From: Lithospermum erythrorhizon
Lineage: Eukaryota; Streptophyta; Magnoliopsida; Boraginales; Boraginaceae
DNA: 64,000 bases
Direction of reading: 5' to 3'
NCBI GenBank assembly: GCA_019722365.1
Contig: JADFUC010000398.1
Span: 423,340-487,339, forward strand
Shown here: positions 11,761-23,390 of the stretch, piece after piece
How the letters are laid out: each line of letters begins with the position of its first letter
How positions within the stretch are numbered: the first letter of the stretch is position 1
The notes under the pieces: generated by a model
Seen by the model: the letters and a program-made list of their open reading frames with translations, nothing else
What the model was told of the DNA's origin: nothing
Database searches by the model: none
Made by a program: the position numbers and the translations under genes

Positions 11761-12463
11761 TTTTTGTTCAGTAGATGGATCAAGAAAATGGAGGGAAGAG
11801 GGAGGTGGGGGGTGGGGGTTGTTGTTTAGGAGGGAATTGAAGAAAATGGAAGAGGGTAAGATATGTAGATGAAGAATCTTGATTTGCTTTCACCTTTTCA
11901 TAAAGTCAGGAGGAGTGATTATGGTAATGGTAATCAATGCTGCGTGACTAAAGGAAATAATTATTGCTCGTATCATTATTTGGGGATAAGTTTGTCGTTC
12001 GACAGATTGGGCTCGGGAGCTAAAGTCACACCGACAGTAGTAAAGAAATTAAAATATTTATTTTAACAAGAGTATTTGTAAATGTAGTGTTTGAGAAAGT
12101 TTTATTTATGGTAAAATAATCATTTTATTACTTTTAAACATTGTTTCGGTGTGGATTTAGTCCTACTCGATTGGGCTCTTGATGTTTTACTCGTACAATA
12201 TTTCATTTCATTTATCATGTTTTGTTATGATATAAATTATAAACACGTTTTTTTATATATAAAAGCCGTATTTAATTCTAGGAATTTCGATTAAAACTTA
12301 AATCGTTATAAGTAATATTAGTGTCACTAGACTAATCCTAATGGTATAAATTATAAACACGTTATGAATGATATTCAAACATACGAAATATAAAATATAT
12401 ATTAGCATATAATACTACAAAATTAGGATCTAAGAGAATAGTTGTTACTTACTACTAACATAG
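11761..12463. other. 5' flank of the 440-aa gene and AT-rich spacer
   Basis: Immediately upstream of the ATG (in gene sense) lies a C/T-rich leader (11760-11850). The remainder is AT-rich and holds two copies of TATAAATTATAAACACGTT (about 12230 and 12345), a short direct repeat of unknown role. No gene is supported. Confidence 0.45.
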
Positions 12464-13219
12464 TGTTGGGTTTTACGAATTAAAATAATAATTATTTAAT
12501 CGATAAAGGGAGGCTACGAATTATAAAAGCGATAGTGTCGGAGATTTAGTATGTACACTTACACTTTGAAGTTGCGGCGAATATGGCCAGGAGGAGGCAG
12601 TGGCCAAAAAGTAGGTTATGCTTTTAGAATAGTTAGCGATTGATCAGCCTTATCGGTTTTCTTAGAACAATTAAAGTAAAGCAGAAGCAATAAAAGAAAA
12701 AGCTATTTTTCTTATAAAAGAGAGGAAATTCGATCGGTAGGGTGGAGAGGAGATAGAGAGTTACCCGACTTGAAAGTTAGAAAATTAAACGGAAAATAAA
12801 TTATGAGGTTGAGCACTATTTATAGGCCAACACTTAATAGATTCAAGGAGAAAAAATCTCCTCAAATTCTATCGCCATTAACGCCTAGCCGCCTACTCCG
12901 TAGTCGAGGAATTAGATTTTCGCGCGGAATGTTTCATACGTGTTTGGCTTTAGACCGGGAAGTTATAATTCGCGTTATATTTTGACCTCTTGAAGCCTCG
13001 ATTGTGAAGCGATATATTAATTTATGTTAGCGAGCATAATATTAATAAAGAGATTATGGCGAGACTCTAGTAAGCCATAAATAACGCTAATGTGTCTGAG
13101 TTAATCATGTATATCGATTCTCACATGTCAAACATATATACGAACATATGTTCGAATACAATTATATTATGTGTGTGGCCGAGGCCGAGGCAATGTGGTA
13201 TATTTGAATCACTTAACCA
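12464..13219 (-). mobile_element. Copia-type LTR, reverse orientation, left member of a pair
   Basis: Read on the minus strand, this is a Copia-type LTR: it ends CCCAACA at 12464 and carries the family blocks GAGGTCAAAATATAACGCG and ATGAAACATTCCGCGCG. It closely matches the sequence at 19976-20766 from the first TGTTGGGTTTTACG through CTATTTATAGGC and GTGTTTGGCTTTAG. At its right edge, AACCAG is followed by CTTCTCCCA, the reverse complement of a Copia polypurine tract. That marks it as the 3' LTR of a minus-strand element. Confidence 0.65.
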
Positions 13220-16100
13220 GACTTCTCCCAGAAAAAATGTATCTTATTGGTGGAACCAATTTTGTTATTATAATAATACTTGATATCTTTGTTCAATAAC
13301 AAATGATAAAGGTAGCATCTTTTTGAATAAAGCCGAATATTCCAAACAAGTTTCTGAAGAAATTGAAATTGAACTAAAATTTAAATCATTTAGGTCGAAT
13401 TTAGGACATGTAAAAGGCAGGTGATGGTATCATGAACACACATCATGCTGACCATCTTTCTCAAGAATAGTCTTTACATTCATGATGCAGAGGTGTTAAT
13501 GGCTAATTTGATCAGTAGGTATGGCGTTATTCTGGCGTCCATAGGTTTCATCATGTTCGAGAACATGACCGTGTTGGTGTTTAACATTTGGAAATCGAGT
13601 ATTTTGATTCTATAATTATGCTGGCTTTGCGACGATTGTTGTAATAATTCGTTTCTTAGTTTTTAGTTAAATGAGATTACTCGAAACTAAGTGTTCGATA
13701 AATAGTAATTATAAATTACTTAAATGGGCTAGCGATAATATCGGGGGTTATGTCGATTGATAGATCGCGTGCATAATCGATAATAATAATAATGGTCAAT
13801 TATATTGTTATACGGTAATATTAATGTGAGCCAAAGTAACACCGCATCGATGACGTTGAGTCGTATTTCGTGTATAGAATTAAAATCGTGATTGTTAAAT
13901 TGGAGTTGATTAAAATCGGCGAGATACTTGTCGAGAGTTTTACGTTGATAATTTAAAATACAAATTGGACAAAGGCAGATCAATTAACTTGCTGGTTCAA
14001 TTGGCCGGTTTGACTCGTTAGTAACGTGTTAAATTAACTGCTGGTTTAGTAATAAGTTAGTTAACGGGTTGAGCATTTTATCCAAGCAGTCAGACAAATA
14101 GGAATGGGGCATAGCAAGAAGAGATTAAATGAAAAACCTAAGCAGTTTAAATGCTTCTCCTCGGAAACCCAAAGTAAATTAAGCCCTTCACATCTACTAC
14201 AGCATTTTGAGTCAAGTTTTGGTAAATGCGATGTCTGACATTCGTAAGATTCTATGAAATCCAGTTGACCGGTATTGGTGTGGGTAGCGGAGGCGTTGTG
14301 AGGTCTTTGGGGATTCGTTGGAGGATTCTTGAGGAATGTTGTTAATATCCGTGCATGTGTAAGTACTCTCATTAAATGCGTATATATAAATGTATGTATG
14401 TTTTATTGTAATTTGTTTATTATACATTTATTCGATCTTGGTTGCATTTGTTCTAATTTTTATGAACAAGTTGTGTAATTTTTCAGCGATAAGCGTCATG
14501 AGCATGTTTAAGTTAGATATATTTGATTGCGTTCATATATAATTTGTTGAATAAACATATTTTATATCATTTCATATTCATATATTCTTGACCATGAATA
14601 TATGTTATGAAAAAATTGATCTTGAGGAATAAATATGTATTTTTACTCTGATTGTTCAAGTTCATCGTATTGTTAATTTTGATGATTTGAATTTAAATTT
14701 GTGTTCATGAAGTGAAAGGGTTTTTTTAAAATATTTTTGGATTGAAATCCCAATGTTTTATTGGATTTTGGAAATACATTTTAAAATGTTTTGAACAATT
14801 CCACCAATTTTCTTGCGTTCGAGAGGGGGCGGGGAGGCAAAAAAAATCGAAATTTTTGGATAGTTTAAGTGTCCCAAAATAATTTTGTGATTTCTGCAAT
14901 GTTTGTTGTATAATTAATTTTTGGTAAATTTTTTTTTACAATTTCCAATTGAAAAAGTTCAATAAAATTTTTGTGGAATGTGCGGATTAAAGTTCGGAAA
15001 TTTTTTTGGATGTGTTTAAGGCATGATCGTTTTTTTTTCTCAAACAATTGAATTGAATCGGAAAAACTGAAATTTTTGGAAAATGGAGGCGCGACCTTTA
15101 ACGGTCCGACCCACTTGGATTAGCCAGATCTACGGGCGGAGACTGACGGTGGTCGGCGTGTCGGCGAGGGGCGGCGGTGGCGATGCGTCATCGTCTTCAC
15201 CGATTTGGTTATTACAAAACTGTCTGTTTAAAATTATTAATTTTGGTTTTGTGTATTATTATCATTTTATTATTATCTTGGTGTAATTATCAGTTTGATG
15301 ATACGTATCTTATTAATTACATTTACATTTTAAATAGTAACTTCATGAGTACTTGTCTGGAATTTCTTTGGTCGAAAAATGGCAATCCATAAAACGTTTC
15401 TCACAAAACAACTTAAGGTTGTATTTTTAAAATACGAATAATTAAATATCAGCTATTTATTCTGTGGTATCCCATTGATATATCTCAGCGTATATTATCT
15501 TGAATAATAGTATATTTAGGCATGTATATGGATGAAACAAGCAATATAGGTACAGCCTTGAGATCTAAAATATGTCATTGAATATTCATCAATATGAATA
15601 AACAATTCACGTGCATTGGTGTAAAACATATATTTGAATATAATTCAAACATATCACTTAAAATATATTTTAAGTGTATTATCATTTAATATTAAACAAT
15701 TAGTATTTTCGTAAAAATACTATTTATTAATTTTACACCATTTAATTCAAGATGATATGTTGCTCTAAAACTTTAATTTTCAAATAATTTAAAGTTTCTA
15801 ATTAAAAGAATCAATTCGAATTAATAATTTCAATTAAAATTCCTAATCGATATTAGATAAAGTCACAAATTATTTTTAGCTCAATGCATTTAGCATTTTT
15901 ATTCAAAATAAAAATCTAATTAACATTTGAATTTATTATTTTAATTATATTCAAAATATAATTTAAATAAATAATATAAATTTTAGGATCAAAAATCCGA
16001 CAAAATAATTAATTAAATTCGATTATCAAATTTGGTTTTAAATCGAAAACTATAATCGGACTTGTAAACTATTATAATGCATAATCGATTAAGCGCAAAG
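13220..16100. other. Degraded internal region between two reverse LTRs
   Basis: This is AT-rich decayed sequence. Short frames occur (for example around 14061-14427 and 15083-15392), but none shows a recognisable domain or sustained coding bias. If the flanking LTRs belong to one element, this is what remains of its gag-pol region; I could not recognise reverse transcriptase or integrase motifs. Confidence 0.35.
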
Positions 16101-16466
16101 CTATTACCCTGCAGCGTGTCGAGGGCGGGCCGGCCCGGCGGGTTCGATTATGAGCGAATCGAGCAGGCCGGTTGAAACAGGTGCTACCGGGCGGCCTACA
16201 AGCTAGTGCGGGCCGTCGAAATCGCTGAAAGCCCCGTGTCTCGAGAACTTTAAGCGTGTCGCGTCCAATTTAGGCGTTCTGCGTTGAAGCTGTGATTCTG
16301 AAGATTTAGAATAAGCGTTCTGGCGTACGATCGAAGCGTGGTAGCGGCATTTCAGCGGCTATATTTTGAGCGTTGGTGAAGATAACGGCTAGTATTATGA
16401 ATAAACGCGTTCGATCGAGCGTGATGCGTTTATTCTTAAACGGCTAGTTTATATCCGTTAGCATTA

Positions 16467-16500
16467 AACGTTACCACGTTTATACTGACGTGGTAACGTT
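16467..16500. repeat. Perfect 12-bp hairpin, left of the hAT relic
   Basis: AACGTTACCACG (16467-16478) and its exact reverse complement CGTGGTAACGTT (16489-16500) are separated by 10 bases. The same arms recur at 18945-18979. Confidence 0.9.
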
Positions 16501-16902
16501 ATTCCTACGAGGAGTCTTGACATTCCGCGTTATTGGCCTCACATAAATAGGGAGGGCCAGAAACTTTGTTCTACATGAATCTAAGCAATCTAAACCTGTC
16601 AAGCGATTCTTGTATATTCATAAGCATTAACGCCCGATAGAAATTAAATAATTTCTTTTATAATCATAAGTATTCTTGATGCGTAGTCAAAGCGATATTT
16701 GATTAAGTGAGCTTAATCTCATCGATGTAAAGCTTGCCTTGCTCGGATTAGGTATTCTACATCTTTAAGTTGTTATTTCTTTATGTTTTGTTGTTTGTTT
16801 GTAATGTTACTAGCGACCAATTAGTGCTACGATTCAAATAATCTTGTTAATTTAGAAGATGATGTACTTATGGAGTTCCTACCGTGAGTAATTCTCAATA
16901 CA

Positions 16903-18398
16903 GTGTTATCTGATAATAATGAGAGAAAAAAAGTTCATGGGTTTGGAACCACTTCGCCCAAGCGTCGAGTGAAACAAAAGGCAATTTGTGCATATTGTAA
17001 GATGGAATTAGTATGGAAAAGCGGGAGGGAGCAAGGTGGTACGATTACGGCAGGTGAACACTTAAATAACAAGCGTCAAATAACTAAGGATAGTGTTCTG
17101 GTGGGCGAGGGTGTGCAGCGACAATTATTACTCGAGCCTTTGGAAATTTTTAGTTTTAATGAGTTTTTTATAAAATGGAGTGATAGAGAATTTGTAATTG
17201 GTAGTAGTTGCCTTTTAATTTTTGTGATGGATGGCATTTATTCATTGGATTCAAAATGCTATTAACCCAGAACTCATCGTATCCCCGTTCTACTATGCGT
17301 AGTATTGCCTTCAAATATTTTAAAGATCGAAAGAACTTATAGGTAAGATGATGAATACTTTGCAGCGGAAGGAAAGTTTGTTTGACAGTGATATCGGTGT
17401 GTTAGATGATTTTGATATATTGTGTGTTACATGTAAATTTGGATTGATATAGATTGGGTTTTACAAAAGAAAAAGAGAATTATATATTTTCGCTCGATTG
17501 CTAAACATATATTAGAATTTAGAAGGTATTTATTAAATGTGCTCGAATATAATTGTTTGAATAAAATTGCTTCTATTTCCTTTGATAATGCATCGGCAAA
17601 CAATGTAGCTATTGACACACTTAAAATGGAATGTAAACCGGATTATAATGAACTCTTTCATGTTAGATGTTTATGTCATGTACTTCAATTAGTTGCTAAT
17701 GATGGAATTAAGGTTGTTTATGATGAATTTATTCAACCTATTAGAAAGGTTGTTCATTTGATTATCGGGAGGCAGTGAAAGAAACATGCATATAAAAAAT
17801 AGTTGTAGATGGATCGAAAAAAATTTAAAAATTAATCATGGATGTTGATACTAGATGGAATTCTACTTATGATCTCCTAGTACGTGCATATGTTTATAAA
17901 GAAGAAGTTTCTAAATTTTATTCCATGTATGCTCCTAACGATCCATATTATACTCCGTTGAAATATGAAAATTGGAAATATTCTTTATGAATTGTGATTT
18001 TAGCCCGTTTAAAAGATTATACAAAAGTTTTTAATTGATATAGTCATAATATTCATTTAGCTCTCGAATGTGTAGTTAATCTTCTGATGCATATGGATAA
18101 AATTAAATGAAATGAATGTTTATTGGGATATGGTTCAGAATATGGAAGACAAGTTTTTTAAAGTATTTTTTTAAATCTTTACCTCGTCGTATCACGATTG
18201 GTGCCATTTTGGATCCCTCATTCCAACAGTAAGTTTAAGATCATTGTTGGGGAGTTTTATAAAAGCTTTACGACCACATGTGAAATCTTGAAAGGTATGA
18301 TCATAAAATATTGTGATGAGAGTGAAACTTATTTATATACGATATATAATAAGTTTAAGGTTAAACATCAACTTAGTCTCCTGATCGACCTACACTGA
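16903..18398 (+). pseudogene. hAT-family transposase relic
   Basis: Several separated frames give hAT landmarks in the correct order. A BED-type zinc-finger fragment (KQKAICAYCKMELVWKSG) lies in 16903-17265. The catalytic-core segments SFDNASANNVAID and HVRCLCHVLQLVANDGI lie in 17539-17778. MDVDTRWNSTYDLL lies near 17838-17880. The second half of the BED finger and the C-terminal dimerisation region are not recognisable, and stops and frame changes interrupt the whole. In plants such transposases cut and paste elements with short inverted repeats and 8-bp target duplications. This copy cannot make a full protein. It lies between GC-rich arms (16110-16240 and 18985-19500) that may be the ends of the same element. 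Confidence 0.8.
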
Positions 18399-18944
18399 TG
18401 CGTCTAGTCAATTCCTTGGCGGGGTAAAAATTAGAAAGTCAACACGATCACCTTATGATACATTTGGAGGTCTGACATGGTTCTCTACTTGTCCCGCCAT
18501 CGTCGAGATAGGTTATTGAATTAACTTCGATATTTAGCGGTTTTTGACCGCGAATCAATACAATAAAGACAACCACTTTCGTCTTTTTTAAAATGGTGAG
18601 ATACATGAAGGCAGAAATACATTTCGATTTTATCGAGATGGCGAGGAGGTATTAATTTATGCAATCTGATAGCGAAGTGAATCGGCGTTTAGCGTAGAGA
18701 AGCTTGATATACTCAAAAGGCGTTCAAAATTTATGGCTCGTGGTGAAGTTTGTGTATGATCAAAGGATTGGTCTGCTAAGTTTGTGTTGTTCTTTAAAAT
18801 CTGCGTTCTGCGTTAAGCGTGGTAGCAACGCCAGTAGCGTTACCGTGTTAATTCCCAGATGTATCTCGTGGCTTTAAGCGTTCTGCGCCTAGAGTAAGCG
18901 TTACCACGTTAATTTCATATATTTATACCATGTTAACTGGATTA

Positions 18945-18979
18945 AACGTTACCACGTCTAATATAAGCGTGGTAACGTT
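18945..18979. repeat. Perfect 12-bp hairpin, right of the hAT relic
   Basis: AACGTTACCACG (18945-18956) and CGTGGTAACGTT (18968-18979) are separated by 11 bases. The arms are identical to those at 16467-16500 while the loops differ. Half-copies of the arm (GCGTTACCACGTTAAT) lie at about 18898-18913. Confidence 0.9.
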
Positions 18980-19975
18980 TATTACCGGGCTTGAGGGGCC
19001 TCGGGCAGAGACCGGAGAGCCCTCGTGAGGCCCGAGCAGGACCGGTGCAGAGGCCTAAACTCCTTGGCCTATCGGTTAGTTTATAAAGCGGTGGTGGGCA
19101 CTAAAGTAGACACTTGCAGGGGCTGGGTCGGACCCGAACCGAGGCAGCCGGGCAGCTCCATGAAATAGCCCTTGAGCCCGGTTCGTTTACGCGTCACCAG
19201 TCTGACCAGGCGAATATGCTTTATAAGGAAAGCCCGTCGGCCCAAAAAGCCAAAACAATTGGGTAGGCAGTGCTGGTAGCCCGGCCGGACGCGTAAGTGG
19301 GCGGTCGGATCGATGCCGGCGGATCGGGTCGAGGTCGGAGGCAGCCAGTTTAGTCGAGTCAACTAGGATGCACGAGTCGGCTCGGTCATTGAGTCGACTC
19401 GATTTGGCGGCGTGACCGAAGCCGTAATCGTGATGGCGTATCGCTGGCGATGTCGTGGCGTGTGTGCCATGTTACCCAGCGTGTCGACCGTCGGCCGCTT
19501 CCCGGAACCTTCTGGTTGATTTTTGACAGTCGGCCAAGTTTTATCGATTGAAATCGGCAGTAGAAACTTTTGCTCGAAAAATTCCCGAGAAAATTCTCGA
19601 GAGACTAGAAAAATATTTCTAATTAAATTATATAAAAAAATTCAAATTAAAGATTAGCAATTAATACATATCGCCGTATTTAGCGTATAATCAATCGTTC
19701 AAGTATTTAGCGGTCTGAGAAAGTAATTGAGAAAAATCGAAGAAAAAAAATACGTAAAATCAAGAAAAATATTACTGATTTAACTACATAAAAATCACTA
19801 ATTGTTGATTAATAATTAATCATATTTGATTCAATCAATTACATATATCATATCAATTGAATTAAACAAATATCAAATAGCAATTTTAAACATATAAAAA
19901 TTCAGATCTAAACATATAAACAATTTATATTGCATAATTACGTAATTATAATACCAGTAAACTCTTGATGTCCTT

Positions 19976-20766
19976 TGTTGGGTTTTACGGATTAAAATAA
20001 CCGATTATCGCATATGGCCCAGGAACTCTACAAGTTTATAAAAACAGTAATTAATCAGAGATTTTGTATGTACCTTTTACCTTGAAGTTGCAGCGGAATA
20101 TGGCCAGGAGGAGGCAGCAGCGTAGGTTATGCAGGAATAGTTCGTACAGCGATTGATCAGCAGCTGCCGTTCGGTTTCTTAAAACAAATTAAAGTGAAAA
20201 GCAGCTTGATAAAGAAAAGCATTTTATTTCACAGGGAGAGAATTCGATCGAGGCCCAGGAGTAAGAAGGAAAGGAGAAATTACCGGCTTGGCTGGAAAAA
20301 TTAGAGCAAATAAATTATGAGGGATTGAACACTATTTATAGGCAGCCAGCTTATGGGTGAAGGAGAAAAATGCCAGGTGCATCACCAAATACAGCCGCCT
20401 GCTCCTAGTCTAGGATTTCGATTTTTAAATGAATGTTTTAAGCCCGTGTTTGGCTTTAGGCTAGAAAATTATAATTCGTATTATAGTTTGATCACGTTTT
20501 TGTGTGGCCTCTTAGGTACCGATTAATGAGAGTAATATATTATTTATGTTAACTTAGAACATAATATTAATATATATAGATTAACAGGCTACAATGGTAA
20601 TCATGGCGCTTCACAATATCATGAGTTAATCACAATATGTCGATTGTCAAATGATGAACGTATATACGAACTTATATTATTGAATATAATTAAATGCAGT
20701 AAATCGGTTGTCTGATCAGGTATTCAGCGGACGTATTATGATATTAAATATACCGTATTTAAATAA
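19976..20766 (-). mobile_element. Copia-type LTR, reverse orientation, right member of a pair
   Basis: It starts TGTTGGGTTTTACGG like the copy at 12464. Read as reverse complement, it follows the solo LTR at 37494 through AGTAAATCGGTTGT and the AT-rich start of the LTR, ending near 20766. If it pairs with 12464-13219, it would be the 5' LTR of a minus-strand element. A degraded primer-site-like TGGTAT (minus strand) lies about 18 nt inside, which is further than usual. No matching target duplication was found, so two independent LTRs remain possible. Confidence 0.6.
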
Positions 20767-23390
20767 TAAATGTTAAATCAGTCTTTCCTTTTTCAGAAAC
20801 CTTTTTTAACCGCTTAATTTACGTTTAACATAATGGATTATGAGTGCTTTTACAGTACTATTATTCCAATGAATCATGCATAATGGATTCATGGTCTTGA
20901 CTCTTAAGTCTTGGCAGTAATCCTTGAGCTGATTAACAAGCCAGTTTATGGGGCATTCGGTCACTATAATATGCATACTTACCAATTCATCTTATCAATC
21001 CATGACTTATGATTTAACTCAAGTTCAATATTCAAATTCTCAATTACTAATGAATGTTATTTGCTATATTCAAAAATATGGATAAAACACATATAAGATT
21101 TAATCCACATTGAACAACTATACATAATGGATTCTAAGACTTGTGTTCGTATTTGCAACAGAAAAGTTGTTTTTTACAATATCATACGAGTATTTTTAGT
21201 CTTATTAATGTTCAAGATTAATAACTTATCGAACCAAACGCAAATAACTCGACTCGACTCCGGCAATCCAGCATATCACTGATCTTTTAGAATAGGACTC
21301 GGACAGAAGATTAAGTGAAATTAATGAATGTCTGGAGGGTAAAGTTACAAAAAATTCAAGACACTTTTTCTTGGATCCTATTCTCAATAATAATGTAAAG
21401 ATGATTTTCCTCGATCTTTACAGCATTATTATATTTACTGAATATATGCATGCCATTTTCACACACCAATCGATAAATAAATTGGATGACAATAAAAATC
21501 ATCAGTAGTAAACTAGTAATGCAGCTTTTATTTTCTATGACATACATCTGTCTTATTCAATATGTACTCATATATAGATGATGAGAGACTGTCAATAATA
21601 TGATTTCCAGATTCATAAATTGTTTTAAGTATGTAAACGAGGAGGCCAGCAATGAAGTTTTGGTGTTAAACTTTTTATGTAACCCAAAAAATGACATGAT
21701 TCACTTTGATAACCCAAATATCATAGCTTTGAATTCTATTAGTCTCTTTTGGAGGAGATTTGTAAAAATACTTATAAGCTCAAAGAACCTGAAGACATGC
21801 CTTATCTTTGAATTTGTGACATCATTCCCTTCTACTAAACTTTTATTTAAAACAAGAAGAAGATATTATTTGTAAAAAAGACGAAGTTGTTATCGTGAAT
21901 CTCATAGTTCGTTTTTCTATATTTCGAATTAAATTATATTGTATCTTTGACTGTAATAATTCCTTCCGATGGGGAGGAAAACACTGAATAAAGTTACAAC
22001 TTTGGACTTCTTCTTAATCGCTTCTCTTTCCTTTCTTTATCAATGGTGGAAGATCAAAAAGGTGAACAAGAGGCAATAAGTGGACGACATAGGTAGAAAA
22101 GTAAAGATGATTTTCACATGGCAAACGACATGATGCATATTCAATGATTCACCATACCCAACTTTTCAAGTAAACACAATGGTCCAATTTTCAGTTGGTA
22201 TAATTCATTTAATCATTCCACATGTATGGTTAGTGAGAATATTAATCCCATTATTCCATCCAGAGAATATGACAAATTCAACAACTACATTTTCTTCCTT
22301 TCTTTACCGACAAAAAGAGGGCAGAAAGAAGAGGACAGTTTCAAAGAATCTAATGTAGTCATACATGACATGTACTAAAAAAGTGTAGGAATAAGTGACA
22401 ATATGGAATTATGTAGCTCCTATCCAACACTAAAATAATGTCTACTTAACAAACCATGCTACATACTCTCAATACTTACTTAGGTCTACAATTTTCAAGC
22501 TTTGAATGAAATGAAAGAAAGAACTCAAAACCAAGATATAATAATCCCTTTATCATCTTCCATTCATGTTTATTTCTTACCTGACTCGATCAAAGGCGTC
22601 GCAAGTATGATGGAACATCTGCAAGCAACTACACAAAGGAAGAACACAAGAACATCTTATTAAAGGCAAAAGGGGAGGGAAATTTGTCAGAGTAGTTCTT
22701 GTTGAAATTCTAACTTTGTATTCTTGTTGAGAAGAACACAAGAACTTATGAAAGACCCATTAAAAAAATTGGACAAAAAAGCATTCTCAAGTTTAATGCA
22801 TGCACCACAACAGACAACTTGACCTAAGTATCAATGATGATGATTTCAAAAATAATGTATTTAGGATAGATGATCAAATAGGGAAATTTCCAAAACAATA
22901 TGACGTTTAACGTCATTTGCCCTTTTTCGCCTTATTTGTAAACTTAATAAGTGGATTCGAGGTGAATTAGAGTGATCATTTAGCTGAAGAACGATCATCA
23001 TTGCTTACAGTCACCTTCTACTGCTATTTTGCAAGAGAGCATTTTGCTTCTTCAACCAGAAGAATTAATCATTCTTCTACCAAAGGGAGGAAAAGGGAAT
23101 TTCCCATTTGGTTTCTCTTTCCCTTCTCCTCTACACCAAGAACATTTCATTGACTGCTTAGGATTACTTTATACAAATTGAGAAGTGCATTAATCAACCA
23201 AACACATGCATGAAGCATCTCTACTTTTTCCAAATGTCCAGCGACTCCAGTCAAACTGCTAAACATAGCTCTATGTAACATAACCACACATGTTTTGCAT
23301 TTGGTTTTCAATTAGCGTAGGCATGCAAAATACACAACATAATATTACATTGTGCCACAATCCTATGCATAAGGCATTATCTTCGAACTC
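20767..23390. other. Spacer downstream of the FHA-domain gene
   Basis: AT-rich sequence with no frame showing a recognisable domain; the 91-codon frame at 21600-21875 looks like chance. The right end should include the 3' UTR of the minus-strand FHA gene. There is no clear transposon end. Confidence 0.45.

Larger units (their letters stand above)
16100..19570. mobile_element. Probable hAT element with GC-rich arms, ends approximate
   Basis: The block surrounding the transposase relic is much richer in G+C at both edges than its neighbours. The left edge reads GGCGGGCCGGCCCGG. The right side has GGGCCTCGGGCAGAGACCGG and related words. The word CAGCGTGTCGA occurs at both sides (about 16112 and 19477), but in direct rather than inverted order, so I cannot place terminal inverted repeats or a target duplication. 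Two hairpins with identical arms lie inside (16467-16500 and 18945-18979). Confidence 0.45.

Noticed and set aside
19081..19362. 93-codon minus-strand frame in GC-rich DNA
   Set aside because: High GC content lengthens random frames. The peptide (Arg/Pro/Leu-rich) matches no domain I know, and it lies in the arm of the hAT-like block.
12464..20766. A target-site duplication proving a single LTR element
   Set aside because: The left flank CATAG has no match at the right border near 20766, so I report the pairing only as a hypothesis.
21600..21875. 91-codon plus-strand frame
   Set aside because: No domain, AT-rich codon use like the surrounding spacer, and no splice or promoter context.
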